Of a stretch of 64,000 nucleotides of DNA, positions 28,105 through 37,323 are shown piece after piece (position 1 is the first letter of the stretch; each line of letters begins with the position of its first letter). Position numbers and translations under genes: made by a program. Origin of the DNA: Vandammella animalimorsus (GTDB lineage: Bacteria > Pseudomonadota > Gammaproteobacteria > Burkholderiales > Burkholderiaceae_C); the NCBI RefSeq assembly GCF_002285265.1, contig NZ_NSJB01000001.1:868001-932000 (forward strand), read 5' to 3'. The notes beneath the pieces are model-generated. The model was not told the DNA's origin and ran no database searches. It saw only the letters and a list, made by a program, of their open reading frames with translations.

Positions 28105-28794
28105 TCAGTCGGGCTTGTCGCCCTCCTCATCGGCCAGGCCATGCTCGACCACGTAGACCGCGATCTGCACGCGGCTGTTGAGGTTGAGTTTCTTGAGCAC
28201 GTTCTGCACATGAATCTTGACGGTGCTCTCGGTCACGTCCAGCTCGCGGGCGATGACTTTGTTGCTGGCGCCGCGCGCCAGCAGGCGCGCCACCTGCACC
28301 TCACGCGCCGTCAGGCGGCTGCGCTGGGCCTCGCCGTCGGCCGGCGCGGGCGGGGCTGGCGGCGTCTGGGTCTGGTGGCGAAACTGCTCGACCAGCTTGG
28401 CCGTCATGCCCGGGTCGATCACGGGCTCGCCCGCCACGGCGCGGCGGATGCCCTGCACCAGGGCCTCGGCGTCGATGTTCTTGAGCAGGTAGCCGCGCGC
28501 GCCGCTGCGCAGCGCCTGCGCCAGCTCCTCGCCCTCCTCGGAGACGGTCAGCACCATCACCGCACTCTCGGGCACGTCCTGCGAGAGCATTTGCAGCACC
28601 TCCAGGCCGCTGGGGCCGGGCATGTTCAAGTCCAGCAGGATCACGTCCGGGCGCAGCTCCTTGGCGCGCTTGAGGCCTTCAATGCCATCGGGCGCCTCGC
28701 CCACGATCTCAAAGTCCTCCTGGCGCTTGAGCAGCAGGCGCAGGCCGGAGCGAAACAAGGTGTGGTCGTCGATGAGCAGAATGCGGATGGTCAT
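28105..28794 (-). CDS. narL: nitrate/nitrite response regulator
   Basis: A 229-residue NarL-family regulator. The receiver domain has the acidic pair IDDH, the phospho-acceptor Asp in VILLDLNMPGPSGLEVLQ and the conserved Lys in GARGYLLKNID. The DNA-binding domain is a LuxR-type HTH (LTAREVQVARLLARGASNKV, then VTESTVKIHVQNVLKKL). ATG 28794 gives the family start MTIRILLIDDHTLF. It follows narX and should be phosphorylated by it to control nitrate respiration genes. Confidence 0.92.
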   Translation of the reverse strand: MTIRILLIDDHTLFRSGLRLLLKRQEDFEIVGEAPDGIEGLKRAKELRPDVILLDLNMPGPSGLEVLQMLSQDVPESAVMVLTVSEEGEELAQALRSGARGYLLKNIDAEALVQGIRRAVAGEPVIDPGMTAKLVEQFRHQTQTPPAPPAPADGEAQRSRLTAREVQVARLLARGASNKVIARELDVTESTVKIHVQNVLKKLNLNSRVQIAVYVVEHGLADEEGDKPD

Positions 28795-28901
28795 GGATGT
28801 GTCGTGGGGGGATTTTCTGTCTTGGTTTTTCATGTGCGCGTCATGCGCGCCGCAAGGCCCGCGCCCTGGCGGGCGGCCATGGGCGTCGCGGTTGCGATCG
28901 T

Positions 28902-28937
28902 ACGGGCAATATGGGCAGTACGCGGGCAGTACGGGCA
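28902..28937. repeat. four spaced GGGCA motifs between narX and narL
   Basis: GGGCA occurs at 28904, 28913, 28924 and 28933, i.e. at 9-, 11- and 9-base steps, mostly preceded by TAC or TA-like sequence. The spacing is about one helical turn. It lies in the 160-base narX-narL gap and could be a regulator-binding array or a simple duplication. Confidence 0.4.
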
Positions 28938-28954
28938 GATGGGGGCGGCGCGCA

Positions 28955-31090
28955 TCAGGCCGGCTGGCGTTCGCTGGCCGGCAGCGTCAGCCGCACGCGC
29001 GCGCCGGCGCCTGGGGCCGAGTCCAGCAGCAATTGCGCGTTCATGCGCGCGGCGCGCTCGCGCATGATGTGCATGCCCACATGGGCGTCGCCGCGCGTGC
29101 GCACTTGCTCAGGGTCGTAGCCCTGGCCGTCGTCCTGCACGTCCAGCGTGAAGTCGCGCGCATTGTCGATGCGCACCGACACGCGCCGGGCCTGGGCGTG
29201 CTTGCGCACGTTCGAGAGCGCCTCCTGCAGCAAAAACAGCACCTGCAGCTGCTGCTCGGGCGCCAGCGGCGCGCCCTGGGTGTAGTGCAGCTCCAGCGCA
29301 ATTTCGCAGCCGCTTTGGCGGCGAAAACGCTGCACGGTGTCTTCGATGAGCTCGCAGAAATCGCCTTGCTCCAGCTTGCTGCGGAAGTTGCTCAGCAGCT
29401 CGCGCACGTCCTGGTAGCTCTCCTCGACGCCGGTGCGCAAGAGCGGCAGGATTTCATCGACCTCCTGCGCGTCCTGGCGGCGCACGGCGTCTTCGAGCAG
29501 TTGCAGCTGCAGGTTCAGGAAGTTCAGCCCCTGCGCCAGGCTGTCGTGCAGGCCCTGCGCCACCAGGGCGCGCTCTTGCACCACGGCCAGCTCGCGCGTC
29601 TTGGCGTCCAGGCGGCGGTTTTCCAGGGCCACGCCCAGCAGCTGGCCCAGCGATTGCAGCAGCTGGCGCTGCGCCGGCTGCAGCTCGCGCGGCGTGCGAA
29701 AGTGCAGCGAGAACGAGCCCAGCACCGCATCGCGCGCAATGATGCGAAACACCGCCACGCTGGCAAAGCCCTCATGGCGGCAATTGGGCGCGGTGGCTTG
29801 GGGCAGGTGCGAGAGATCGCGCACGAACAGCACCTGCTGCTGCAGCGTGGCCTGGCCGCAGTGGCAGTCGCGCACCGGCATGCAGTGCTCGGCCTCGGTC
29901 AAGGCCGGCGACAGGCCCACCGCAGTCACCAGGCTCAGGCGCTCGCTGCCGGCATCGAGCGTGCGGATGCTGGCGCCATGGGCCTCGAACTGGGCCGTCA
30001 CGCGCTGCAAAAAGCCTTCGCACATGGCCTCGATGTCGTTGGGCTGGTTCAGGAACGCGGCCATGTCGTACAGCGCGCCGATCTGGTGGTTCTGCGCGGC
30101 CAGGCGCGCGGTTTTCTCGGCCACGCGCTGCTCCAGCCCCTGGTAGAGGCTTTGCAGCTCATCGGCCATCTGGTTGTAGCCCGCCGCCAGCAGGCCGAAC
30201 TCGTCGTGGCGCTGCACCGGCAGCCGCGTGCCGAACTGGTGCGCGGCCATGGATTGCAGGCCTTCGCGCAGCCGCATGACCGGCGCGACGATCCAGCGGT
30301 AGAGCAAATAGATCATGGCCAGCGTGCCCAGCACGGCCAGCAGCAGCAGCACGCCCTGGGCCAGGTGCAGCGCAGTGGTCTTGCGGGCGCTGTCCTGCTC
30401 GATCTGTGCGACCAGCGCCTCGGTGCGCAGCACCAGCTCGGGCAGCGCCGCCAGGTAGGCGCCGGGCTCGCCGCTGCGCAAGGCCTGCTCGATCGCCGGG
30501 CGCGCCGTGTCCTGCCAGTACTGCTGCACGCGTGCGAACTCGCTGCGGATCGCCGGGGTTTGCGGCAGCAGCAAGGGGCGCTGCGCGTCGCCCTGCTCGA
30601 TTTGCTGCAGGGACTGCTGCAACGCATCGGCCAGGCTGCGTACCTGGGCCGTCAAATCCAGGCCGCCCTGGCCCATGGGGCGCGTCTGGCGCCACTGTGG
30701 CCCGGCGCGCAGCAGCTCCACGGCGATGCGGTGCGCCTGCATGCGCAGGCTGCCCGTGTCGTTGATGGCCGCGGCCGCGCCTTCGAGCCGCCAGGCCAGC
30801 CACAGCGTGGAGCCGATCATGCACAGCATCAGCACCAGGGCCAGCAGCGCCACGGTGACGATGCGCGCCACCAGATGCTGCGCGGGTTTGCCAGGCTGCT
30901 GGCCGGCCTGCTGCCCAGCCTGCTGACCGGCTTGATGCCAAGGGCTGCTGCCTGTCGCGGCGTGGGCGCCAGGCGCGGCGCTGGCCGGCGGCGCGGCAGC
31001 GCCGGAGCGCTCGCGGCCCAGCCCAGCCAGGGCCGCATCGGCCTCCAGTGCCGCCGTCATCGCTGCCTTGCCCATTGCCGTGTGTGCCAT
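28955..31090 (-). CDS. narX: nitrate/nitrite sensor histidine kinase
   Basis: About 711 residues. A Gln/Ala/Pro-rich N-terminus is followed by transmembrane helix 1 (VTVALLALVLMLCMIGSTLW). Next comes a periplasmic region with a P-box-like INDTGSLRMQAHRIAVELL, helix 2 (LLLLAVLGTLAMIYLLYRW), HAMP, a GAF-like part and a HisKA_3 kinase: ERALVAQGLHDSLAQGLNFL holds the phospho-His and DDGQGYDPEQ is part of the ATP site. It senses nitrate in the periplasm and signals to NarL. Start choices are ATG 31090 or ATG 31060; the latter has AAGG closer by. It is the gene after mobB. Confidence 0.9.
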   Translation of the reverse strand: MAHTAMGKAAMTAALEADAALAGLGRERSGAAAPPASAAPGAHAATGSSPWHQAGQQAGQQAGQQPGKPAQHLVARIVTVALLALVLMLCMIGSTLWLAWRLEGAAAAINDTGSLRMQAHRIAVELLRAGPQWRQTRPMGQGGLDLTAQVRSLADALQQSLQQIEQGDAQRPLLLPQTPAIRSEFARVQQYWQDTARPAIEQALRSGEPGAYLAALPELVLRTEALVAQIEQDSARKTTALHLAQGVLLLLAVLGTLAMIYLLYRWIVAPVMRLREGLQSMAAHQFGTRLPVQRHDEFGLLAAGYNQMADELQSLYQGLEQRVAEKTARLAAQNHQIGALYDMAAFLNQPNDIEAMCEGFLQRVTAQFEAHGASIRTLDAGSERLSLVTAVGLSPALTEAEHCMPVRDCHCGQATLQQQVLFVRDLSHLPQATAPNCRHEGFASVAVFRIIARDAVLGSFSLHFRTPRELQPAQRQLLQSLGQLLGVALENRRLDAKTRELAVVQERALVAQGLHDSLAQGLNFLNLQLQLLEDAVRRQDAQEVDEILPLLRTGVEESYQDVRELLSNFRSKLEQGDFCELIEDTVQRFRRQSGCEIALELHYTQGAPLAPEQQLQVLFLLQEALSNVRKHAQARRVSVRIDNARDFTLDVQDDGQGYDPEQVRTRGDAHVGMHIMRERAARMNAQLLLDSAPGAGARVRLTLPASERQPA

Positions 31091-31163
31091 CGCCTGTGTG
31101 TGTGCTGTGTGGGGTGTGGTCTGTGCCGGGGGCGTCTCGGTGCCTGCGGGTCGCGCGGCGCGC

Positions 31164-31691
31164 TCACGCCAGGCGCAGCTGCGCCAGGATGAAATCGAGC
31201 ACCTGCTCTGGCGCATTCAGCGGCAGCCAGGGCAGCGCCGCGCCGGGCGGCGGCGGGGCATCGCTGGCCACGGCAATGATGCCGCTGCCGCTCTGGGCGT
31301 GCAGCGGCAGCTGCTGCAGCGCCGGGCGATAGACCTCCAGCTGGGCGATGGGTTGGCGCTTGAAGCCTTCGAGCAGCGTCAGGTCCGCCGGCGCCAGCCG
31401 CGCCAGTTGCTCTGCCAGCTCGGGCTCGGGCTGGCCGTGCAGCTCGTGCATGATGGCAAAGCGCCAGGGCGAGGCGATCATGACCTCCTGCGCGCCGGCG
31501 GCGCGAAAGCGCGCGCTGTCCTTGCCCGGCGGCTCCAGCGTGATGTCGTGGTGGCTGTGCTTGATGACGTTGACGCGCAAGCGGCGTGCGCGCAGCAGCG
31601 GCAGCATGGCTTCGATCAGCGTGGTCTTGCCGCTGCCCGAGCGGCCGACGATGCCCAGCACGTTCTGGTGCACGGCGCTCATTTGCGGCAT
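31164..31691 (-). CDS. mobB: molybdopterin-guanine dinucleotide biosynthesis protein B
   Basis: A 175-residue GTP-binding protein that assists MobA in making the guanine dinucleotide form of Moco. Walker A is [17 protein letters not shown], followed by NVIKHSHHD and [19 protein letters not shown], all typical. ATG 31691 is given; ATG 31682, which overlaps the carbonic anhydrase stop as ATGA, is equally possible. The gene is in the minus-strand moaA-can-mobB run. Confidence 0.9.
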   Translation of the reverse strand: MPQMSAVHQNVLGIVGRSGSGKTTLIEAMLPLLRARRLRVNVIKHSHHDITLEPPGKDSARFRAAGAQEVMIASPWRFAIMHELHGQPEPELAEQLARLAPADLTLLEGFKRQPIAQLEVYRPALQQLPLHAQSGSGIIAVASDAPPPPGAALPWLPLNAPEQVLDFILAQLRLA

Positions 31692-32374
31692 GGCGCAGTG
31701 GCTGCGCTGCTGCGGCCTGCGGCGGCGATGGCCTCGGTCACCGGCAAGAAGGCATCGACCCGGGGCGAGTAGGCCGAGAGGCTGCCCGAGGCCAGATCGA
31801 AGTACCAGCCGTGCAGGCTGAGCGTGCCCTGCTCGGTGCGCCGCTGCACGGCGGGCAGGCGCTGCAGGTTCTGCAGCGAGATGATGATGGAGGCCTGCTC
31901 GCAGGCGCGGCGGCGCTCTTCGTCGCTGGCCTCGGGCAGCTGCTGCAGCACGCGCTCGCGGGCCGGCTCGGCAATGGCCATCCAGCTGCCGACGAAGTCG
32001 GCCGGCTGCGGCGCCTGGCCGCGGCCTTGCATCAGCGCGCGGATGCCGCCGCAGCCCGAATGCCCCAGCACGATGACGCGCTCGACCAGCAGCTCTTCCA
32101 CGGCGAACTGGATGGCCGCCAGCACGCCCTGCGGGCCGATGTCGCCGCGCGGCGGCGGCACCAGATTGGCCACGTTGCGCATGGTGAAGATGTCGCCCGG
32201 GTCGCAGTCCAGCAAGATGGCCGGATCGACGCGCGAGTCGCAGCAGCCAATCAGCAGCGTGCTGGGGCGCTGGCCGTCGCGCAGGTCGCGGTACAGCTCG
32301 GGGGCCTCCTCGTAGTAATGCTGCTGAAAGCGCGTGAAGCCGTCGATGAATCGTTCGATTTTCTCTATGGGCAT
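31679..32374 (-). CDS. can: beta-class carbonic anhydrase
   Basis: A 231-residue enzyme that interconverts CO2 and bicarbonate. The zinc ligands are seen in [16 protein letters not shown] (Cys, with the Asp-Arg pair) and [17 protein letters not shown] (His and Cys). The start [17 protein letters not shown] at 32374 is typical of the beta class. It lies 7 bases after moaA and overlaps mobB, so it is cotranscribed with cofactor genes. A link to nitrate respiration (pH or bicarbonate supply) is possible but not shown. Confidence 0.93.
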   Translation of the reverse strand: MPIEKIERFIDGFTRFQQHYYEEAPELYRDLRDGQRPSTLLIGCCDSRVDPAILLDCDPGDIFTMRNVANLVPPPRGDIGPQGVLAAIQFAVEELLVERVIVLGHSGCGGIRALMQGRGQAPQPADFVGSWMAIAEPARERVLQQLPEASDEERRRACEQASIIISLQNLQRLPAVQRRTEQGTLSLHGWYFDLASGSLSAYSPRVDAFLPVTEAIAAAGRSSAATAPCRK

Positions 32375-32381
32375 GGCCTGG

Positions 32382-33428
32382 CTATCCCCCGGTTTGCGAC
32401 ATGAAGCGCACGATGCGCTGCGGCGCGCTGTGGAACTCGTGCCGCTCGGGCTTGGCGGCGATGCCGGCGCGGATGGCCGCCAGCAGTTGCGCATCGTCGG
32501 CGCCCTGGCGCAGCATGCGGCCCAGCGGCACGCTGTCCTCCTGGCCCAGGCACAGGTGCAAGGTGCCATCGACCGTCAGGCGCACGCGGTTGCAGGTGGC
32601 GCAAAAGTGCTGCGACATGGGGGTGATCACGCCCAGCGCGGGCGCCCCCTGGCCGGCCGCCCAGTAGCGCGCCGGGCCGCCATCGCCAATGTCCAGCGCC
32701 GGCACCAGGCCAAAGCGCTTGGCCAGGCGCGCACCCATCTGCGTGAGGTCAGCCGGCTGGAACTGGCGCCCGCTTTCGCCCATGGGCATGGTCTCGATCA
32801 GCCGCAGGATGAAGCCGCTGGCCAGCGTGTAGGCCAGCATGCGGGCCACCTCGGGCTCGGGCGTCTGGGCGTGCACGACGCAGTTGAGCTTGATCGGCGC
32901 AAAACCGGCCTGGCGCGCGGCGTTGAGGCCGGCCAGCACGTCCTGCAGGCAATCGCGCCCGGTGATTTGCGCAAAGGTGGCGGCATCGAGCGAATCGAGG
33001 CTGACGTTCAGGCGCTTGACGCCGGCGGCCTTGAGGCCGGCGGCATGGCGCGCCAGCATGGTGCCGTTGGTGGACAGCGAGAGATCGCGCACCTGCGGCA
33101 TGCTGCCGATGCGCTCGGCCAGCTCGACCACGCCGCGGCGCGTGAGCGGCTCGCCGCCGGTCAGGCGCACCTTGTTCACGCCCAGCTGCACGAACAGGCC
33201 GATGAGCCGCGCCATTTCGGCATGGCTGAGCCAGTTGGCCGGCTCCTCAAAGCCCTTGAAGTCCTTGGGCATGCAGTAGTTGCAGCGCAGGTCGCAGCGA
33301 TCGGTGACGGACACGCGCAGATAGTGGATGCGGCGCCCAAAGCCGTCGATCATCTGGGCCTGGCCTGCGGCGGCGGCGGCCGGGGGGGCGTCGTCGTTGT
33401 GGGGTGGGGGTGTCGTCGTGGCAGTCAT
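32382..33428 (-). CDS. moaA: GTP 3',8-cyclase (radical SAM, Moco step 1)
   Basis: A 348-residue radical SAM enzyme. The N-terminal cluster motif is VTDRCDLRCNYCMP. The C-terminal cluster is CATCNRVRLTVDGTLHLC (C-x2-C-x13-C). The last residues are Gly-Gly, needed in the reaction with MoaC. It converts GTP to 3',8-cyclo-GTP. ATG 33428 has AGGGAA upstream and overlaps the parvulin stop by ATGA. No moaC is in the window. The order narI-parvulin-moaA is the one known in Pseudomonas aeruginosa. Confidence 0.96.
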   Translation of the reverse strand: MTATTTPPPHNDDAPPAAAAAGQAQMIDGFGRRIHYLRVSVTDRCDLRCNYCMPKDFKGFEEPANWLSHAEMARLIGLFVQLGVNKVRLTGGEPLTRRGVVELAERIGSMPQVRDLSLSTNGTMLARHAAGLKAAGVKRLNVSLDSLDAATFAQITGRDCLQDVLAGLNAARQAGFAPIKLNCVVHAQTPEPEVARMLAYTLASGFILRLIETMPMGESGRQFQPADLTQMGARLAKRFGLVPALDIGDGGPARYWAAGQGAPALGVITPMSQHFCATCNRVRLTVDGTLHLCLGQEDSVPLGRMLRQGADDAQLLAAIRAGIAAKPERHEFHSAPQRIVRFMSQTGG

Positions 33429-34204
33429 GGCGGGCTTTCCCTGCTGGTCTCGGGTGCCATGATACGGTCTTCGCCCAGTTGTTCGCCCAGGTCGATGCCC
33501 TCGATCTGCGCGCGCGCCACCAGCACCTTGGTGTATTGGCGCCAGGCGGTGTCGCGCCCCATGGCGGTGAGCACCTGGGCAATGTCGCCGGCCACGTCCT
33601 CATAGGGCCGCAGCCGCCCTGGCACGCTGCGCGCCACGCGCACGATGTGCAGGCCATGGCGCGAGTGCACCAGCCTGGGGTGCACGGTGCCGGCTGGGAT
33701 GGCAAAGAGCACTTTCTCAAACTCGGGCACGGTATCGCCCCGGCCCAGCTGCCCCAGGCTGCCGCCCACGGCCGCCGATGGGCAGTTGGAGTAGCGGCGC
33801 GCCAACTCGGCAAAGCGCCCGGGCTCGGCCCGCGCGCGCTCGAGCACGTCCTCGGCCTGCAGCGTCAGGGCCTGCAGCGGCACTTTGGGCGTGACCTGGA
33901 ACAGGATGTGCTCGGCCTCGACGCAGGCGCCCACGGTGAAGCGCTCGGGGTGGCGCTCGTAAAAGCGCCGGCAGTCGGCCTCGCTGGGCGCCGGGCTGGG
34001 GGCCTGGCGCTCGAGCAGCTCGCCGATGGCCTGCTCCTCGTCGCCCGTGTCGATCTGCAGGCGCTGCGCCTCATCGAGCAGCACGCGCCGCAGGATGCGC
34101 GCCAGCACGGCCTGGTGCAGCGGGTTGTCGCTGTCCTGGTGCCGGGGCAGTTCCTGCTCGACTTCCGCATCCAGCAGTTCGACGCCGTTGACGGTGATGG
34201 GCAT
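33425..34204 (-). CDS. PpiC-type (parvulin) peptidylprolyl isomerase
   Basis: A 259-residue protein with a SurA/NifM-like helical N-terminus and a parvulin domain (about residues 95-200: EAEHILFQVTP, ELARRYSNCPSAAVGGSLGQ, FEKVLFAIPAGTVHPRLVHS, RHGLHIVRV). There is no obvious signal peptide, which suggests a cytoplasmic role. ATG 34204 follows GAGGAG. Its place between narI and moaA matches PA3871 in P. aeruginosa and implies a role in folding or maturing nitrate reductase; this is inferred. Confidence 0.9.
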   Translation of the reverse strand: MPITVNGVELLDAEVEQELPRHQDSDNPLHQAVLARILRRVLLDEAQRLQIDTGDEEQAIGELLERQAPSPAPSEADCRRFYERHPERFTVGACVEAEHILFQVTPKVPLQALTLQAEDVLERARAEPGRFAELARRYSNCPSAAVGGSLGQLGRGDTVPEFEKVLFAIPAGTVHPRLVHSRHGLHIVRVARSVPGRLRPYEDVAGDIAQVLTAMGRDTAWRQYTKVLVARAQIEGIDLGEQLGEDRIMAPETSRESPP

Positions 34205-34233
34205 AGGCCACTCCTCTGCTCAAATGATGGGAT

Positions 34234-34917
34234 TCAGCGCGGGCGCACCAGCTGCCAGGCGCGGCCCAGGTAGGCCACGCTGGCAAAGCCGCTCCAGACG
34301 TGCACCATGCGGGTGAAGGGGAAGATCAGGAAGAAGCTCAGCCCCATGAAGATGTGCAGCCTGAAGAGGATGTGCGTCTCGGTCAGGAAGTTGGCCGCCT
34401 CGCCACGGAAGGTCATGATGTGCTGGGCCCATTGCATCAGCAGCACCATTTCGTGCCCGTCCAGGTGGTCCATGCTGACGAAGATGGTCGACAGGCCCAG
34501 CAGCAGCGTCACCAGCAGCCACACCAGCACCAGCTTGTCGCGCCAGGTGCTGTTGGCCGCCAGGCGATCGCACATCAGGCGCCGGTGCAGCAGCAGCAGC
34601 AGGCCCACCAGCGCCATGCCGCCGAAGATGCCGCCGGCGGTCATGGCGAAGATTTGCTTGGCGCCGTGACTGACGCCCAGCATGTCCCAGACCCACAGCG
34701 GCGTGAGCAGGCCAAACAGGTGGCCGAAGAACACCGCCAGCACGCCAACGTGAAACAGGATATTGCCCAGCCGCAGCTGGCCGCGGTAGAGCAGCTGGCT
34801 CGACTCGCTCTTCCACGAGTACTGCTCGCGGTCAAAGCGCACCAGACTGCCCAGCAGGAAGACAGCCAAACAGATGTAGGGGTAGATGCCGAAAATGAAT
34901 TGGTGAAAGGTGTTCAT
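34234..34917 (-). CDS. narI: respiratory nitrate reductase gamma subunit (cytochrome b)
   Basis: A 227-residue membrane protein with five hydrophobic helices. Heme-ligand histidines are visible in NILFHVGVLAVFFGHLFG and in RLHIFMGLSFFLIFPFTRMV followed by HVWSGF. It takes electrons from quinol on the periplasmic side and passes them to NarH. It ends 30 bases before the parvulin start and follows narJ by 24 bases. Confidence 0.97.
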   Translation of the reverse strand: MNTFHQFIFGIYPYICLAVFLLGSLVRFDREQYSWKSESSQLLYRGQLRLGNILFHVGVLAVFFGHLFGLLTPLWVWDMLGVSHGAKQIFAMTAGGIFGGMALVGLLLLLHRRLMCDRLAANSTWRDKLVLVWLLVTLLLGLSTIFVSMDHLDGHEMVLLMQWAQHIMTFRGEAANFLTETHILFRLHIFMGLSFFLIFPFTRMVHVWSGFASVAYLGRAWQLVRPR

Positions 34918-34941
34918 GGGGGCGCTCCTTGTCGCGATCCG

Positions 34942-35703
34942 TCAGCTGGCCTGCGCAGGCTTGCGGCCTGCGGCCACGGCGGCCTTGGGGTAGAACTGGA
35001 TGGTGCTCTCCAGGCTGGGCTTGAGCAGCGGCTCCAGCCCGGCGGCGTCGGGGCCGAAGGTCTCCATGGCCTCGTCCATGTCGCGCACCGGCGGCTCGAC
35101 CAGCGGCTGCGGCGCCACCGGGCTGAGCGCCACCAGCGCATCGAGCACCGCGGCATAGGGCGAGCCGCTGGCGTGCAGGCGCGTGGCGATGTGCGCCACC
35201 ACGTGCACCAGATCGCCCAGCAGCTTACGGGCGTGCGCATCGGGCACGTGCGAGAAGTACTCCAGCAGCGCCGGCAGGTAGTCCGGCAGCTCCTCATCGC
35301 CCAGCTCAAAGCCGTGCTGGCGGTACTCCTCCAGCAGATCGACCATGGCCGAGCCGCGGTCGCGGTCTTCGCCATAGACGTACTCGAAGATGTAGAGCGC
35401 GTGCTGGCGGTTGTGGTCGAAGGTGCGCACATAGGCTTCCTGCAGCTGGCGCAGGCTGCGGCCCTGCAGGTGGTCCAGAAGGCCGTGCAGCGCCGCGTGG
35501 TGGGCCTGCAGCTCGGGCCAGCCCGCCAGCATGGCGCGCAGCTGCGGCAAGGCTTCGATCAGCTCGGCCTCGGGATAGCACAGCAGGGCCGAGCACCATT
35601 TATAAAGCGGGTTGGCCGGGGTCTGCAGCAGGGCAGTGTCGGCCTCGGCGCGGGCGTCCTGAGCGCGGGCGTCCTGGGCGGGGGCGTGAAGGGTTTGGGC
35701 CAT
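34942..35703 (-). CDS. narJ: nitrate reductase molybdenum cofactor assembly chaperone
   Basis: A 253-residue TorD/NarJ-family chaperone that binds apo-NarG and allows Moco insertion and membrane docking. Recognisable segments are NPLYKWCSALLCYPEAELIE, LHGLLDHLQGRSLRQLQEAY and VRTFDHNRQHALYIFEYVYG, with GDRGSAMVDLLEEY-like sequence after it. It lacks a signal peptide. The narH stop lies only 2 bases from its start. Confidence 0.96.
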   Translation of the reverse strand: MAQTLHAPAQDARAQDARAEADTALLQTPANPLYKWCSALLCYPEAELIEALPQLRAMLAGWPELQAHHAALHGLLDHLQGRSLRQLQEAYVRTFDHNRQHALYIFEYVYGEDRDRGSAMVDLLEEYRQHGFELGDEELPDYLPALLEYFSHVPDAHARKLLGDLVHVVAHIATRLHASGSPYAAVLDALVALSPVAPQPLVEPPVRDMDEAMETFGPDAAGLEPLLKPSLESTIQFYPKAAVAAGRKPAQAS

Positions 35704-35705
35704 GG

Positions 35706-37262
35706 TCAGTGCACCCCCTCTTGCCGGTTCTTCTCGATGTCCTTGCGGCGATCGACGAAGATGATGGGCGCGCTCTTGCGCTTGCCAAACAGATTCTCGC
35801 TGCCGCCGCCGGAGCAGCCGTTGCCGAAGCTGAAGCCGCAGGCGCCTTTCTCGTCGAAGCTGTCCTCGACCATCTCGCGGTGGCTGCTGGGGATGACGAA
35901 GCGGTCCTCATAGTTGGCGATGGCCATGATCTGGTACATGTCCTCGACCATCTCGGGCGTCAGGCCCGTGCCCACCAGCGCCTGCAGCGCCTGCTGGCCG
36001 TGCACGACCTGGGCGCGCTTGAAGCGGCGCATGGCGATCATGCGCTCCAGCGCGAGCTTGATGGGCTCGATCTTGCCGGCCGTCAGCAGGTTGGCCAGAT
36101 AACGCAGCGGGATGCGCATTTCATCCACGCTGGGGATGATGCCGCTCTCGCCCACCAGGCCGTTTTCCATGGCCGACTGGATCGGCGAGAGCGGTGGGAT
36201 GTACCAGACCATGGGCAGGGTGCGGTACTCGGGGTGCAGCGGGAAGGCCACCTTCCACTGCATGGCCATCTTGTAGACCGGCGAGGCCTTGGCCGCGTCC
36301 AGCCAGCTCTGGCTGATGCCCTGGCGCAGCGCCTCGCGCTGCACCTGCGGGTCGTGCGGGTCGAGGAACATGTCCAGCTGGGCCTGGTAGAGATCCTGCG
36401 GGTCCTCCACGCTGGCGGCCTGCTCGATGCGGTCGGCGTCGTACAACAGCACGCCCAGGTAGCGGATGCGACCCACGCAGGTCTCCGAGCAGATGGTGGG
36501 CTGACCAACCTCGACGCGCGGGTAGCAGAAGATGCACTTCTCGGCCTTGCCCGAAGTCCAGTTGTAGTAGATCTTCTTGTAAGGGCAGCCGGAGATGCAC
36601 ATGCGCCAGCCGCGGCACTTGTCCTGGTCGATCAGCACGATGCCGTCGTCCTCGCGCTTGTAGATGCTGCCCGAGGGGCAGGAGGCCACGCAGGCCGGGT
36701 TCAGGCAGTGCTCGCACAGGCGCGGCAGGTACATCATGAAGGTCTGCTCGAAGGCCGAGAGCATGTCCTTCTGGATGCCCTCGAACAGCGCGTCCTTGGC
36801 GCGCTTTTCGAACTCGCCGCCCAGGTCGTCCTCCCAGTTCGGGCCCCATTCGACCTTGTCCATCTTCTTGCCGGTCAGCACCGAGATGGGCCGCGCCGTG
36901 GGCGCGGTCTTCATGCGCGGCGCGTTCTGCAGGTGCTCGTAGTCGTAGGTGAAGGGCTCGTAGTAGTCGTCGATCTGCGGCAGATTGGGGTTGGCAAAGA
37001 TGTTGGCCAGGATCTTGAGCTTGCCGCCCTGCCGGGGCACGAGCTTGCCATTGGGCCGGCGCTCCCAGCCGCCCTGCCACTTCTGCTGGTTCTCCCATTC
37101 CTTGGGGTAGCCGATGCCCGGCTTGGTCTCGACGTTGTTGAACCAGGCGTACTCCACGCCATCGCGGCTGGTCCACACGTTCTTGCAGGTCACCGAGCAG
37201 GTGTGGCAGCCAATGCATTTGTCCAGGTTCAGGACCATGCCGACTTGTGCTCTGATTTTCAT
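35706..37262 (-). CDS. narH: respiratory nitrate reductase beta subunit (iron-sulfur)
   Basis: A 518-residue subunit (E. coli about 512). Four cysteine groups are visible: CIGCHTCSVTCKNVW, CEHCLNPACVASCPSG, CRGWRMCISGCPYKK and CIFCYPRVEVGQPTICSETC. In the third group a Trp replaces one Cys (CRGW), as in NarH where that group holds the 3Fe-4S cluster. It conducts electrons from NarI heme to NarG. ATG 37262 starts MKIRAQVGMVLNLDKCIGC. A cupin gene lies between it and narG. Confidence 0.97.
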   Translation of the reverse strand: MKIRAQVGMVLNLDKCIGCHTCSVTCKNVWTSRDGVEYAWFNNVETKPGIGYPKEWENQQKWQGGWERRPNGKLVPRQGGKLKILANIFANPNLPQIDDYYEPFTYDYEHLQNAPRMKTAPTARPISVLTGKKMDKVEWGPNWEDDLGGEFEKRAKDALFEGIQKDMLSAFEQTFMMYLPRLCEHCLNPACVASCPSGSIYKREDDGIVLIDQDKCRGWRMCISGCPYKKIYYNWTSGKAEKCIFCYPRVEVGQPTICSETCVGRIRYLGVLLYDADRIEQAASVEDPQDLYQAQLDMFLDPHDPQVQREALRQGISQSWLDAAKASPVYKMAMQWKVAFPLHPEYRTLPMVWYIPPLSPIQSAMENGLVGESGIIPSVDEMRIPLRYLANLLTAGKIEPIKLALERMIAMRRFKRAQVVHGQQALQALVGTGLTPEMVEDMYQIMAIANYEDRFVIPSSHREMVEDSFDEKGACGFSFGNGCSGGGSENLFGKRKSAPIIFVDRRKDIEKNRQEGVH

Positions 37263-37323
37263 GGTGGGGTTCCTTTTTGGTGCTTGTCTGGGAAGAGCTG
37301 GCAAATTCGCTGCAACGGCGCGT

